A stretch of 64,000 nt of DNA from Kuschelorhynchus macadamiae (taxonomy: Eukaryota; Arthropoda; Insecta; Coleoptera; Curculionidae): contig JAUTXW010001318.1 in assembly GCA_030620095.1 (NCBI GenBank), forward strand, positions 1 through 64,000, given 5' to 3'. Each line of letters begins with the position of its first letter. The first letter of the stretch is position 1. Positions 24,541 through 36,699 of this stretch are shown in pieces. Below the pieces are notes generated by a model, which worked only from the letters and a program-made list of their open reading frames with translations, ran no database searches and had not been told where the DNA came from. The position numbers and the translations under genes are program-made.

Positions 24541-24562
24541 AACAAATAATAAATTAATGAAA

Positions 24563-25419
24563 CTAAGTAAAATGTTTAAAATATTGACCATTTACTTCCT
24601 GACAGTAGGCCAAATACTGTGGTAAAACATTTAATATATTAGAAAGGAAGCCAACGTCCTCGATTTCTATTGGCTCCTTTAAATCATCGAAGTCGTTGGG
24701 CTTAGTTTTATACATTACATTTTTAAGATGTCCCCTCAAAAAATAGTCAAGGGGCGTCAAGTCCTGAGACCGAGTTGGCCACTTTATTATACTCCTACGC
24801 CCAATCCATCTTCCAAAAAAACATTGTCTGAATATTCCCGAATATTCCGAGCAAAATGTGGCGGAGCACCATGCTGCTCAAAACCGTATTTCACCATTAA
24901 TCAAGAAATAGTTCTACAACAGCTGGGACAATTTTGGTCGTTAGAAGCTTCAAATGTCTTTCTCCTGCTAATATGTCGTCCGTAAAGAAGGAAGCGATTA
25001 TTTTTCTACCCTTTGTACCACACTAAACATTTATCTTTTCGGGAAAATGGGGATCATTTTCACGTATCAAATATGGATTTTTTCTGACCCAATATCGACA
25101 ATTATCCCTGTTAAATTTCCATTCCAAAAAGTTGCTTCGTCAGAAAAAATAATTTGATTGACAACATTTAGATTGGTATTTTAACGTTCCATCACAATTT
25201 CACAAAATTCCAAGCGCCTATCGTGATCATCGCCAGAGAGTTCTTGTATCAAAGTTGTTTTGTATGGATGAAACTTTTCGGTTTTTGCGGTTTCATACGC
25301 ACATGAGCGAGACGTCCATTTCTACTCCTCCTAATGTTCTGGTAGAAAGGTGCGGACTTTCTTCTAAACTGACTAAAACATTTAGAGCCTAATCCCCAGC
25401 TTCTAGGTCTGCCAGAACG
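24563..25419 (-). pseudogene. Mariner transposase (Mar-1), catalytic domain, decayed
   Basis: Read from 25419 leftwards through several frames: RSGRPRS, then HPYKTTLIQELSGDDHDRRL near 25270, then IIFSDEATFWNGNLTG near 25160-25110 (first catalytic Asp), YWVRKNPYLIRENDPHFPEK, then a region corresponding to the second Asp near 24880 (QHGAPPHFARNIREY, where the expected Asp is not intact), and LTPLDYFLRGHLKN near 24755 (third Asp). The C-terminus ends NGQYFKHFT. Many stops and shifts mean it is inactive. Its N-terminal part lies beyond the nested element at 27743-27934. Confidence 0.7.
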
Positions 25420-25421
25420 TA

Positions 25422-27740
25422 CAAGATGTCCGGATTTGGTTGCGAAACCAGGGTATCTCGCTTATTTTTAAAGATAGAGCCTTGCGGTTTTCACGAACCT
25501 GAGCTAATTTTTTGTGAAACTTATGAAGCCCTAAACAAAATTTTCATAGCCTTCTTCGTTTATGAGATACAGGGCGAAATAGAAAATTTTGCGTTTTGGG
25601 ACCCCCCTCGTATCTCGGTTATTCTTTAACTTAACGCAAAGGGAAAAATTGCAGCTTATGCAGTTTTTTACGCTGAATCCAGTGGCGTAGTCATATTTTT
25701 CATTTCAGTTGTTATTTTTTAGATATGACCCAAAGTTGTGTTTTTTTAAATGGGACACTCTGTATATTTGTCCAGAAATTGATTTGTCCTTTTAAAAGCT
25801 TCTCAAATATATATAATTATCATCCCAAATTTTGCAGTAGGCTATGCAAAACGATGCCGTTTTCTTTTGTTTTCTTGGAAGCAAATGACATTTCCCAATT
25901 TTGTACGCGTATATAAAATATAGCGCTAGTTTTTTGTATTTATTTATTGTGTAAAAATATATTTGTATTATTATGGAAGAAAACCAAACTTTCGAACATT
26001 ATGAAAAGTACGATATGTTAGCTTGTTTTATATTAAGTAATGAAAATGTTGAAGCGGCTGCTGAGATGTATTTTAACAGGTAAATAGTTAATTTTTAGGT
26101 ATGTTGAAATAATATTGCTTAATTTTTATTTAGATATCCAGAAAAGAGGCAACCTAATATATCCACTTTTTATCGGATAAAAAAGAATTTACTTAATCAC
26201 GGATCATTTATCAAACCTCATACGAAAACATATAATAAAGAAAATCGGGAGGCTGAGGAAATTACGGTTTTGGCTAATGCAGAAGCTTACCCTACAAACT
26301 CTTGTAAGGCCAGTGAAAAGAGCATAGGGATTCCAAAAACTAGAGTTCTAGGGTAGTCTTCTGTAATTGGTTTCGAGAAAGATGCGATATGGTTAGAGAT
26401 TTTGAAAGGAAGGTTATATGGTCAGACGAAGCACATTTCAGTAATTCTGGTATACTCAATAGGCACAATAGTAGATTTTGGTCCCAGGAAAATCAACACC
26501 AAATATTTCCCAGAAGACAGCAGGGCAGGTTTGGTCTAAATGTGTCCTCCTTCATATTAGCAACACATATAAAATTTTATATATTTGAGGGAAATCTAAC
26601 AGCCAATCGCTATATAGAAATTTTAGAGGCAGCTTTACCTGAATTACTTGACGATGTTCCTCTAGCACAAATTAACGAAATTTATTTTCAACAGGACGGT
26701 GCTCCTGCACACAATTCTGGAATGACGAGATTATTTCTGGACAATAATTTTACCAATCAATGGATCGGAACAAATGGATCTATAAGATGGCCCCCTAGGA
26801 TCCCCAGATTTGTCGATTTTAGATTTCTTTCTATGGGGAAATCTGGAAAATAGAATTTACAAAGAGCACTATGATAATGTCCAAGATTTAGGAAATGCAA
26901 TAAGAGAAAATTTTCGCTATTTACAAAATCATCCCGTTATTTTGCTTAATTCCCTAAAAGGAATACGAAAATTGTGCGAAGCATGCGTAGAACAAAATGG
27001 AAATCAGTTTGAACAGTTTTTTAGATTTTCTTGGTTACTGTAGTGCCTATACGACAGTTGATTTTTGCTGAAAGGCTTGTTACATAATAATTTATTACTG
27101 TTTTGTTCTTGTGTTACATAAATCTAGGTAGGTGGTACTTTTTTGGTGCGAAATTATCAATACATATTTTTAAATGTGTTCAGATTATTTTTTGCGTTTA
27201 AATTTACAAACAAAAATCTTTTTTTTTGTCAATTCACTATTCAGTTGCGAAAAAGCCAAAAAAGATTTTGGTTTGTCAATACATATTTTGATAAATAGAT
27301 TTAATTACATATTTATTTTGATTTATTGTTAGGATGTAGATAGTGTTAACGACTTTAAATAAAAGGCAGCATTGTTTTGCATGGCCTACTGCAAAATTCG
27401 GGATGATAATTATAAAAATTAGGATTTTTGTTGTTGTTTATTAAAATAGCCCATACTATTTTATATTTTTGAGAAGCTTTTAAAAGGACAAATCAATTTC
27501 TGGACAAATATACAGGGTGTCCCATTTAAAAAAACACAACTTTGGGTCATATCTAAAAAATAACAACTTAAATGAAAAATATGACTACGCCACTGGATCC
27601 AGCGTAAAAACTGCACAAGCAGCAATTTTTCCCTTTGCGTTAAGTTAAAGGATAACCGAGATACGAGGGGGAAAATGCAAATTTTTCTATTTCGCCCTAA
27701 GCGAGATACCCTGCTTTTGCAACCAAATCCGGACACCCTG
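25422..27740 (+). mobile_element. Mariner-like element Mar-2 (DD41D type), long TIRs
   Basis: TA sits on both sides (25420-25421, 27741-27742). The termini are CAAGATGTCCGGATTTGG and the inverse CCAAATCCGGACACCCTG. The inverted repeats extend some 350-430 bp inward (about 25422-25850 against 27370-27740), much longer than the roughly 30 bp of classic mariners. The interior encodes one decayed transposase. It is inserted in Mar-1. Confidence 0.85.
25973..27043 (+). pseudogene. Mariner transposase of Mar-2, DD41D, one intron
   Basis: The ATG at 25973 opens MEENQTFEHYEKYDMLACFI, an HTH N-terminus. A 54-base GT-AG intron (26080-26133) interrupts it; splicing restores MYFNRYPEKRQPNIST in frame. 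After a TAG near 26354 and a shift, the catalytic domain reads VIWSDEAHFSNSG (first Asp), IYFQQDGAPAHNSG (second Asp), then, after a one-base shift near 26800, SPDL and SILDFFLWGNLENRI (third Asp). About 41 residues separate the second and third Asp, as in the rosa/DD41D group. The C-terminus CVEQNGNQFEQFF is typical. It is inactive because of these lesions. Confidence 0.8.
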
Positions 27741-27742
27741 TA

Positions 27743-27934
27743 CAGCATGTTTTACCTTTCGAGTTTCACGAAATGTTTTATTAATTGTACTTACGGTAGA
27801 CTTAGTTATTGGATTTCTGTTTTGATATATTTGTCATAAAAAATGTTACAAACATCTTACAGGTTTCGCATTCTATCCCCATAACCCAGTATAATTAAAA
27901 TTTCAATTCTTTGGGTTTCAGTTAAACGATTCAT
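27743..27934 (-). pseudogene. Mariner transposase (Mar-1), N-terminal part
   Basis: It starts at the ATG at 27932-27934 (MNRLTETQRIEILIILGYGD), followed by a frameshift and then NPITKST-like and INKTFRETRKVKHAV segments of the HTH domain. The frame runs into the TA target of Mar-2 and resumes beyond it at 25419. Confidence 0.65.
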
Positions 27935-28177
27935 TTTTGTAAAATAAAACGTAATGCATTAAATTGTAGATATTACACCCTTATTTTCGCAAAAAATGTT
28001 GACTTTCACAAAAAGTGCTATTAATAAAAAGTATTGAGAATTTTACGCAGATTTTAAAAAAGTATATAATTTATAAAATATTTTTTTATAACTGAAAAAG
28101 GGTAAACTTGGCAGCAATGCGGAACTCGCCGAGGTACCTGAAATATTTTACCGTTTCCTTACTTTTGTTACACAGTG

Positions 28178-29553
28178 TATAGTTAAATGAGAATATATTT
28201 TAGTAAAACTCGTTAATACTGATTTAAACAATTTTTTTATTAAATTTCTTGATAAGCAAAATATATATAAATCTTTTAAATTTCAACCAAGCGATTAATT
28301 GTATTTATATTACAAATATCCTTGTAAGCTATTCTCCTAAACCAATGAGTTTATTTACATTTTAACCGTATTTTCCCTACCCGTAACTACCACTGGATTA
28401 TATCAAGGGTTAACAATGCATAAGCCTTTTAATGAGATAACCACCTTAAACAGTAAAACCGCTTGCATATTTTGTAGAAAACGCTGGATATTCCGCATTT
28501 ATCTTTTTAAAAGGTATGGATCAGTTGCTCTGTTTACTGAAATATCTGGCTCGAAAACAAACTTATGTAGGTTTAACGAAGGCAACGTAAATCCAGAGTG
28601 ATGAAGGCAGAGAGTTTCGCCGGAATGAATGTTTCATACGTGGGTGTTCACAAGCAGGCAAACAGGGTAGAGATTGCATTTTGAAAATGTATGATTTGGA
28701 CACAATGTTTAAAGTTCTACTTCCTATAGTAAAGAAAATAGATGGATATTACCGCATCTGTCAAAATTACTGAACAATCATAATATTGATAAGTTGTGCA
28801 AGCATTTTTTTAAATCAAGAATTCATGGAACTGCTATTAAAATTGGAAATGCCCAGTTTGCGTTTGTGAAAATAAACTAAAAAACATGTTGTATGTCAAA
28901 AAATCAAGCAAAAGATTGGCAGGAATCCAATATGATGGAATAAAGAGGCGCTGAATAAAAATGTTTCTATAGACTATAATGCCCGTATTCACTAAAGAGG
29001 TTTAAATTTGTTTTTATGTTAAACATAGCGAGTCGTGAAAGAAGCCTTATCTGTTAATATGATATTATTTATCAAGCCGACATTCCCCGTGACTCCTCAT
29101 AACGTTTCGCATCAAAATTGACGTCTTTGGCCAATGTGTAGTAAAGACGAACTTAAAGTCTCTAAAAATGATCAATAACTATAAATATAAAATTTACCTT
29201 AAAAATATCACTATATATAAAGATTATTTTCATCTTATGATACAGTACGTTTTTTAGTCTCAAGAGAATTGTGTTCCCGAATTTATTTAATTACATTTTT
29301 TATGATGTTAACGAAGAACCTTTGTTGTTTGTATTCTTGATGAGTGCTTTTTACATTCTTTCAAACAGCATAATAAATTCGGATTATATGAATTTTCCCG
29401 CTTTAGAGAATCCCAGTACAGATTAGCAGTATGCAAATTTGACGTAAACGACTAATATGTTATATCTTTGTTTGTAAGGCTCATCAGGCAGTTTTCTGGG
29501 GGTGTATCGGTATTAAAACCGAAAAACCTGAACCCTGAAACAAACAACGTATC
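28178..29553. other. AT-rich spacer
   Basis: No gene recognised. A 62-codon open frame (28416-28601) shows no family pattern. Confidence 0.4.
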
Positions 29554-29959
29554 ATGTCGTTCGACTTTGAAACTCGATGAGGAAAACAGGCAATCAGTGG
29601 TGCCATCTGTATGGTGCAGCTAAATCGCGTTAGATGCGACCTACTTTGGAGCACAATCTGTGCAAGAATAGAAAAGGAACAGAAATATCAATTTAGGTGT
29701 GGTTCTTGGTCGTAAAAAGGTCGTTGGTCGACACAGTGGTGAAGGAGTAAATTTCCTTGTATTTAGTTGGGTCGTAACTTTTTACGACCGAGAACCACAC
29801 ACAAATTGATATTTCTGTTCCTCTTCTATTTTTGCACAGATGAGTCGTCTTGTACTCCAAAGTAGGTCGCATTTAAAGCGATTTATTTACACCACAGTAC
29901 CTACAGATAGCGCCACTGGTTGCCTATTTCCATCATCGACTTTCAAAGTCGAACGACAT
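29554..29959. mobile_element. Foldback element, 406 bp, arms about 185 bp
   Basis: The left end ATGTCGTTCGACTTTGAAA is matched in inverse by the right end TTTCAAAGTCGAACGACAT. Similarity continues through CCTACTTTGGAG, AGGAACAGAAATATCAATTT and TGGTTCT-GGTCGTAAAAAG on both sides, leaving only about 35 bases between the arms. It is non-coding. Transcription through it would give a long imperfect hairpin RNA. Confidence 0.75.
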
Positions 29960-30599
29960 AAGGCTTTTCGATGTTTATTTGATATTATCTGATGACAAAT
30001 TCTAACAATTTAGGAAAAATCCTTCAACTTTCTTAATTTAAACTTTTTTCTAGCATTTAAAATAAGGGTTCAAGTGGTGCTCCAAAATATACGGAAAAAC
30101 GCTCCACAGTACATATACAAATTATGTTATATTTCATACCCTTAATAAATTGAAGGATGAATTACGAGGGAACTTTTTGGTAAGACTAATTTACTGATTT
30201 TTTTTATATTTGTTAAAATGTAAAACCATCTTCACACTACGATGCTGATACAAGCTTTATAATAATGGCTTACTTAAAAAGTCAAATGTAGCATACATTA
30301 ACAAAGATTTAACTAAAATTACAAAATTTGACCTGAAATCTTAAAACTTTATCTCTTTATCACATTTAAATTTTAAGGAAAAATTTAGGTCTATTATATA
30401 ATATGGTAATTTCTATTTATTTATTGAATATACAGAAACTATTTTTGAGACTAAAAGATCCCGGTTTTAAAAAAATTAAGGGTGATTTTTTACGATTACA
30501 TACTTCCTCTCTGCGAGTAAAAGTTAAAAGCAACGGCTATTCGGATTAAGGATATATGTAAATATAGATACTTAGTTAATCATTAAACACAATGTTAGT
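29960..30599. other. Spacer with a fragment of the (TA)n-anchored repeat tail
   Basis: No gene seen. Around 30455-30530 the sequence TTTTTACGATTACATACTTCC resembles the tail of the dispersed repeat near 38585. Confidence 0.4.
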
Positions 30600-31815
30600 T
30601 TAATTTTCCCACAACGCTCTAAGAAAATACATTTAACAATCGGACAAAATAGACGCGAAAACAACTGATAACACACACGTGTGTTAAGAAATCATGTTTC
30701 TTGGGATTAGACCGTGTCAAATTGGAATTACTATCCGACGTTAGAGAATCTTGACCAGAAATCGAAATGGCTCTAAATACCAGTCAGTTAATAACCGATT
30801 TCATTTGTGCTGGATGGTGGTGGGAATTAGCATTTAAGTATCTATTTATATCCGTCGGTTTTCTATACACATAAAGTCCTAATATACCTTTTCCTTCCTT
30901 TGAACATATACATCTAGTTCCATTAGATTCAGTTTCCATTGTGAACTTGTGTACTATGGTGTTGTTGATTAAGGTGATTCAGAAATATGAGGAGACTATC
31001 CTGCCCTTGAGGTCATACTACGAAAGTATTATCTATATCTATATATATATCATCTTCCATAAAGATATTCGCTACCGCAGGTGATAGAGGAGATCCCATA
31101 GCTGCCCCTGAAGTTTGTTCATAAAAAGTTCATTGAAAAATTTAGTAAGTAGATGTAAGACAATCTTCCACTAGGTCTATTAGGTTCTAATCAATATTAT
31201 TATGATCCAATATATCTGATATAATGGAAATTGAGTCGTTGACAGGAACATTTGTGTATAGTGATTCTACATCGAAACAGACCAAAGTATCTTCGGGATC
31301 CAACTCGATTTCCTTAAGCTGTTCCACGGAATGTGCAAAGTGTTTTTATAAAAGAATCTGTTTTTCCAGTGAATGGATTAAGAAAATTTGAAAGATTTTT
31401 ACCTAGTTTGTATGTGGGCAAGTCTATTGCACTGACGACGATCGGTCGATCGGTACATTGTTCTTGTGTATCTTGGGAAGACCGTAGAACTTGGGAATCT
31501 TGGAGCTGCTTGGTTTTAATGATTTCTTCTCGGCTGTTGGTAGACTGGATGCGTTAATCAGATTAATGATGCGTCTTTTTATTCTACTGGTAGGGTCTGC
31601 TTGCAAACCTTATAGGTATTGTCGTCCAAAATTTGAGTTATCTTTCCACATATTCCAATCTGTCCATGACGACTGTAGCGTTGCCTTTATCTGCTGGAAG
31701 GACCAGAGAGTTTTTATCTTCATTGAGGGGCTTCATTGCTGTTTTTTCGGCTGCGGAAATATTCGACTTTGATGGTTTTGAGTTTTTAATGATTTTAGTT
31801 GTTTTCCTAATACAA
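30600..31815 (-). pseudogene. Penelope-like element reverse transcriptase, PLE-1
   Basis: Read right to left: LVLPADKGNATVVMDRLEY near 31720-31660, IPKFYGLPKIHKNNVPIDRS near 31490-31430, FDVESLYTNVP near 31280-31250, TSGAAMGSPLSPAVANIFME near 31115-31060, and YVYRKPTDINRYLNANSHHH near 30880-30820. These blocks, in this order, are diagnostic of Penelope-like RTs, which use target-primed copying and are distinct from LINEs. Several stops and shifts are present, and the GIY-YIG endonuclease was not found downstream. The ends are undefined. Confidence 0.85.
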
Positions 31816-32200
31816 GTGTGTGTTAAGAACGCATAACATTATATAATATCGTAAAGTCTGCTTTGTTTGTTAATAACAACCTTTTAAAAATAGTTTTTTC
31901 TGTTACGCTGTAATAAACAAAAACCATTATTTGTATTAATGCTCGCAGAAATAACGTTAGTCTTATAATAATTAAGAATACTATTAATAAAGTATTCCGA
32001 AATTGGCCGTACGTCAATATCAAAAATTATTACCATTTATGTTTTTAAAAGATGTGTAATAAATAAATGTTTTTTTATTGATTTTTTTTCTGTTTTGGGA
32101 AAAATATTGTACAAAACTCGCTGGAAAGATCACTAACACACTGGCGTGAAACATCACTCTCGTTGGTTATATGCTTTTCCATCCTCGTTATGTAATATAC
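31816..32200. other. AT-rich spacer
   Basis: No gene or repeat recognised. Confidence 0.4.
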
Positions 32201-32202
32201 TA

Positions 32203-33929
32203 CACTCTAAAAAAATTATGCATAAATTCTGCGCAATTGTGTAGATTTAGGGCACAAATTGTGTCTGAATGTGTACTTGGAACAACTGTGCAGAAAATGT
32301 ACACATGATTGGTCAGAATTAGTTATATATATTTTCTGAATAATTGTGAATATCTTCTAAACAATACTGTGTTGAATTGACATACAATAATATTTAAGAT
32401 TTTTGCACAAGAGAATGCATATTTTTTGGACACTTTTGTATAACAAAACTTTTATAAATTGTAAACATTTTATGCCCAGAGTTGTACAACAAATTAGAAA
32501 TTTTTTTTTAATTATGTTGTATATTTTTTTAGCACAAAATTTGCATCTTTTCTAAAATATGTGTGTGCATAATTCGTGCAATATTTGTGAACAGTTTAAG
32601 CACAAAATTATGCATTATATTAGAAAATATTTTTTTCTGGCTAATATTGTACATTTTTTATGCACAAAATGTGCATATTTTCTAAACATTTTTCGATAAC
32701 TACGAAAATATGTGAAAAAGGAAGCCAAACCACAACCAACTACAGAACCTTTAGTGGAAAATTATGTCAAATAAAAAATAATTTTTAATAAAAAAATGGT
32801 TTTATTCATCGTACCAATTCCAACTTGATGTACATAAACTTCTTGGAAAATCACTTTTGAAATCTCGATGTTACGTAACTAAAACAAAAAAAGAATCAGT
32901 GTAAAAGTATATGTTTTTTTTTAACGAGTGAACATAGAACTTATGCAAAACACAATCTTTTGTAACATTAGTTAAATTTTTTATTTTAAGACATAACGTG
33001 TTACTGGAATTGCCATATTCTAAATTATACAAGAGTCAAACATAATTTGCTTTTTGTGAAAATAAAGCGAGTTAGAGTTTGAGGCATATTTAATACAAAT
33101 TCAAGTTCTTTCACATTTTAATGTGTTACTCGGGAACTTATTATGTTTTAAAAAGGGTTAAGTATCTTAAACTGATATATCTTCTTTGTTTTTATGTAAG
33201 ATTTACCATACCATATAAACTAGTCCTAAAAAGCAACAAGTTTATTCAATTTATTGTCTTTAAGTTCAGAGATATTATATCCTCTCAGAAATAGTTGTAT
33301 TTATATATTATGTCAATATGTATAAGTACATACCTGTGTATAGCTTAGTCCTATTTGCCTTCAAGGGTACACAACTGCACATTCCCAGGGAGAGAATATT
33401 TTAAACAAATTCAATCGCAACACTACTCCCAAAGAAAGTTTTTTTTTGATAAACCTGCAACCTATAAACCAAACAAACTTTTATATATGTTGCCAGTATG
33501 ATAATCCTTCGTTTCTGTTGAATTATATTTCCGAATGTCACCACCGTGGCGCCACAATTGAAAACATCCGATGTCTTCGGTTCAATCAGGGCCTGGATGT
33601 GTGGGGTTAGATAAAATATAAACATAATTGTTCAGAAAAAAAAATTTGTTCTGAAGATTTTAACACGTCTCGTTATTGGTATTTTTACACAACCTTGTAT
33701 TCTTAAAATCTGAACAATGTTGTAGTTTAGTAACGCACAGCGAATATTAGCCTTTTTAGCATTGTTTTGTAGATAAAATATGTACAAATTTGGTTAAAAA
33801 ATGCTACACAAATGAAAGCATCTATTTTGAATACTCCTGTATGTATTTTCTGCACAATTGTATAACATTAATGCAGAATTTTTTCTGAATACATTATTGA
33901 GAATTAATGAATAGCGATTTTTTACCGTG
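32203..33929. mobile_element. Non-autonomous DNA transposon, 1.7 kb, TA-flanked, subterminal repeats
   Basis: The termini CACTCTAAAAAAAT and (inverse) CACGGTAAAAAATC are flanked by TA (32201-32202 and 33930-33931). Inside the left end, about 32230-32700, degenerate units built on TGCACAAAAT-TGCATATTTTCTAAA recur at least six times; related sequence (TTTTCTGCACAATTGTATAA) recurs near the right end at 33847. No transposase is encoded. The superfamily is uncertain. Confidence 0.6.
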
Positions 33930-34297
33930 TAGTGCATACTTTTTACCACCATAATGAAATTAACCCAATATAAATCCTATTTGAATCAAAATACGAAACC
34001 GGCAACTTCTTCAACTCCTTTATAGATTTCACGCTTTTCCGGAAGAGACAATCAAAACTTCTCTAAACATTAAAGTCAACGTCTAGAACACACGATTCGT
34101 GAAGCAAAAATAAAATCCGAAAAGACAATAGCCTGATTTAATTTAGCCCTCGAAGAATGACCCACTTAAATAGATTTAGTTTTCAACCCGCTAAGGAAGA
34201 TTGAATGAAACGAAGTTAGTTTTACGAAAACTTCGTAGAGTAGTAGATATGTAGATTGTCTTTAGGTATACATTCTTTATTAGTGAACTTCCCTCGC

Positions 34298-34368
<71 letters not shown>

Positions 34369-35673
34369 TGCCTTTTCAAACATTTGTGTTGGGCGCCATT
34401 TTGTTTCACTGTATTGGCTTCGTACCAATATTTTATCAGTTTCTACCTATGTCACACTTTTTTGGACATAATTTAAAATAAATTCAATAAGTAGTTTTAT
34501 ATAGACACATACCGCTATTTTGTTACGTCATGTTGAATTCGTACCAGCGTTGATTGAAAGAAAAAGGAAGATGCGCAACCTTATGGGCGAATTCGTGGCA
34601 GGGCTGATTTCATTCCACTTACGTTTCGGCTGCTGTACGGTGGAGCCGCTCTACGGCAAAAGCATAAAACACCCATTCGCACTCGATCGCCTCTCCCTGT
34701 GATGATTGTCGATGTTGAAGACGGTGCCGCGCAATATTATTATAGTTTATTGATCAGTCATCGTTATTATTTAATCTAACAAAAATTCTATCGCCTTAGC
34801 CGTTACTTACCTTCTTTTAAGACAAAATTTATTTTTTAGAAACTGAACTAATAAAGGAACAGAGTGTCCCAAAATTGTTTCTGACAAATAAAACCCTTCA
34901 TCAGGGCTAATTTATGATGACGAACGAAACATCGGGTCAAAAATCTAATCATGTCATATTGCCGAAAAGAAATGGCAATGAGAATACATTTTTTAATAAC
35001 TTTCGGAGTAGAGCAAAAAAGTAAAATATTTTTGAATTAGTTACTTCTTTTTTGATTTTAATAAAAGATGTAGAGATAAATAAATTTTACATTTCCATTA
35101 CCGCATTTTTGGCTTGAAGATAACGTAGACAATTGAATTTTTAGTAGCGTTGATGTTGTTTCTTTTTAGTCCGAAATATCGAAAAAATGTTAAGTGTGAT
35201 ACGCTGTTGGATTTAGAACTAAAATTACTATTTATTAACACAACATTTTGGCTATTTAAAATGCAAAGTTTATGATGATGATGATCGTTCGGAGACAAAT
35301 CGGACAGAGATGAATTGTCGAATCGTAAACTTAATAACATATTTTGGTAGAGGGAATACGGTGGCTGTGATGATGTGACACTTATTTGAAAATTTGGTTT
35401 TAAAAAAATTCAGTAAAAAATTAAATTAATTATTTTCAAAAATTCCTTTTTTTCCGTATATCGTCGGAAGTACTATAAATATCCTCGATTTCAAAACAGC
35501 ATTTGATTGAGCACAAGTTGCCCAACTTTGTCACTATTTAACCTTTTCCATATCTCGTACACCATGTGAGCGATTTTTCCTGTAAAAGAGCTTTTTTTAT
35601 CAAACATTAAAAATATTGTTCATAAAAAATTTTAATTATTTTTTACAATGATTAGAGCATAGATAAGTAAAAG

Positions 35674-35739
<66 letters not shown>

Positions 35740-36067
35740 TTTTATTTTATGTTGATCTTTAATGTTTGATTGATGTGAAATGTTGACGCTATTTCGCATA
35801 CCGTTTAATTTACGTCTCATGAAAAAACAAGACAAAACATTTTTTGAAAAAGGCATGAAACTAAATGCGGAAACGTGAAATTTAAATTAAACATGACAGA
35901 TAATTATATATCGTTTTATAACACATAACCCAAGAATAGAAATACATATTACAATATCTACTTGAAGTTTCAAGAGAAAATATATATACAAAAAGTCTAT
36001 AGTACATTTATTTTCTAATAGCCAAGCTTTCAAAATAATTAATTTTTTCTTCAGGGCTCTATAATAT
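33930..36067. other. Spacer with TA and TG microsatellites
   Basis: (TA)n at 34303-34368 is followed by TACTGCCTTTTCAAACATTTG, similar to the sequence after (TA)n at 38344, so it may be another copy of that repeat. A second microsatellite, (TA)n then (TG)n, is at 35676-35740. Short open frames through these tracts are artefacts. No gene was seen. Confidence 0.5.
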
Positions 36068-36390
36068 CGTAATTATCAGAAAATTTAGGACTTCTTTTGC
36101 AGTTAAAAAGTACTTACATTAATTAAAATGCAAAGTCAATTTTGAGGGAATTTTCAGAAAATATAAAATGATACATTAGACATATTTAACCTATTTCTGT
36201 CGTTATTATTTGATAGAAGAACAATTGGTTTTAAATTGTTTATTTCTTGTCAAATGATGTCAAAATATCAGTAGTTAAAAATTTATCCAATTTTATATTT
36301 TCCGAAAATTCCCTCAAAATTGTTTTTGCATTTTAATTAGTGTAAGAACTTTTTAATTGTAAAAAAGTCCTAAATATTCTCATAATTATG
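36068..36390. repeat. Inverted repeat element, about 320 bp, arms about 100 bp
   Basis: The left arm (TTTAGGACTTCTTTTGCAGT, AATTAAAATGCAAAG, TTTTGAGGGAATTTTC) is matched in inverse by the right arm (GAAAATTCCCTCAAAA, TGCATTTTAATTAGTG, AAAAAAGTCCTAAAT). The loop is about 115 bases. It is non-coding and MITE-like. Confidence 0.65.
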
Positions 36391-36699
36391 TTATTATAAA
36401 AGAAATGAATTATTTCAAAAGCCTGACTATAAGAAAAATATGTACTATAAAATTTTTAGCAGAATCCTCGTTATTCCTTTATACTATTGGTAGTATACGG
36501 CCGTTACCTACAAGCATATTATATATGTGTATATATATATATATATATATAATGTGTTTTCATTCCGGGTGTACATCCATTCACTACTGTCATTCTGAAA
36601 AGAACAGTTTTGCTGACGTTTCGCCAAAATCACATTTGACATTTTCGAAGCTTTCTTTCTCGCGTCCGAATAGAGACTTTATTTTATTTATTTTATTAG
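36391..36699. other. Spacer with short TA tract
   Basis: (TA)n at 36528-36552 is followed by GTGTTTTCATTCCGGGTGTA; no gene seen. It may contain the 5' part of the Penelope-like element that follows. Confidence 0.35.

Larger units (their letters stand above)
24545..28177 (-). mobile_element. Mariner-like element Mar-1, split by a second mariner
   Basis: Read right to left: a putative terminal repeat at 28155-28177 (inverse CACTGTGTAACAAAAGTAAG, followed by TA), the transposase N-terminus at 27934-27743, an interruption by Mar-2 (25422-27740), then the rest of the transposase at 25419-24563. Joining the flanks at the TA restores the motif KHAVRSGRPRS without gain or loss. The left terminal repeat is not identifiable. 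Confidence 0.7.

Noticed and set aside
31333..31836. Plus-strand open frames at 31.3-31.8 kb
   Set aside because: They are the reverse of the Penelope-like RT, whose motifs read well on the minus strand.
34191..34471. Open frames made of Tyr-Ile repeats at 34.2-34.5, 22.9 and 38.2 kb
   Set aside because: They are translations of TA microsatellites.
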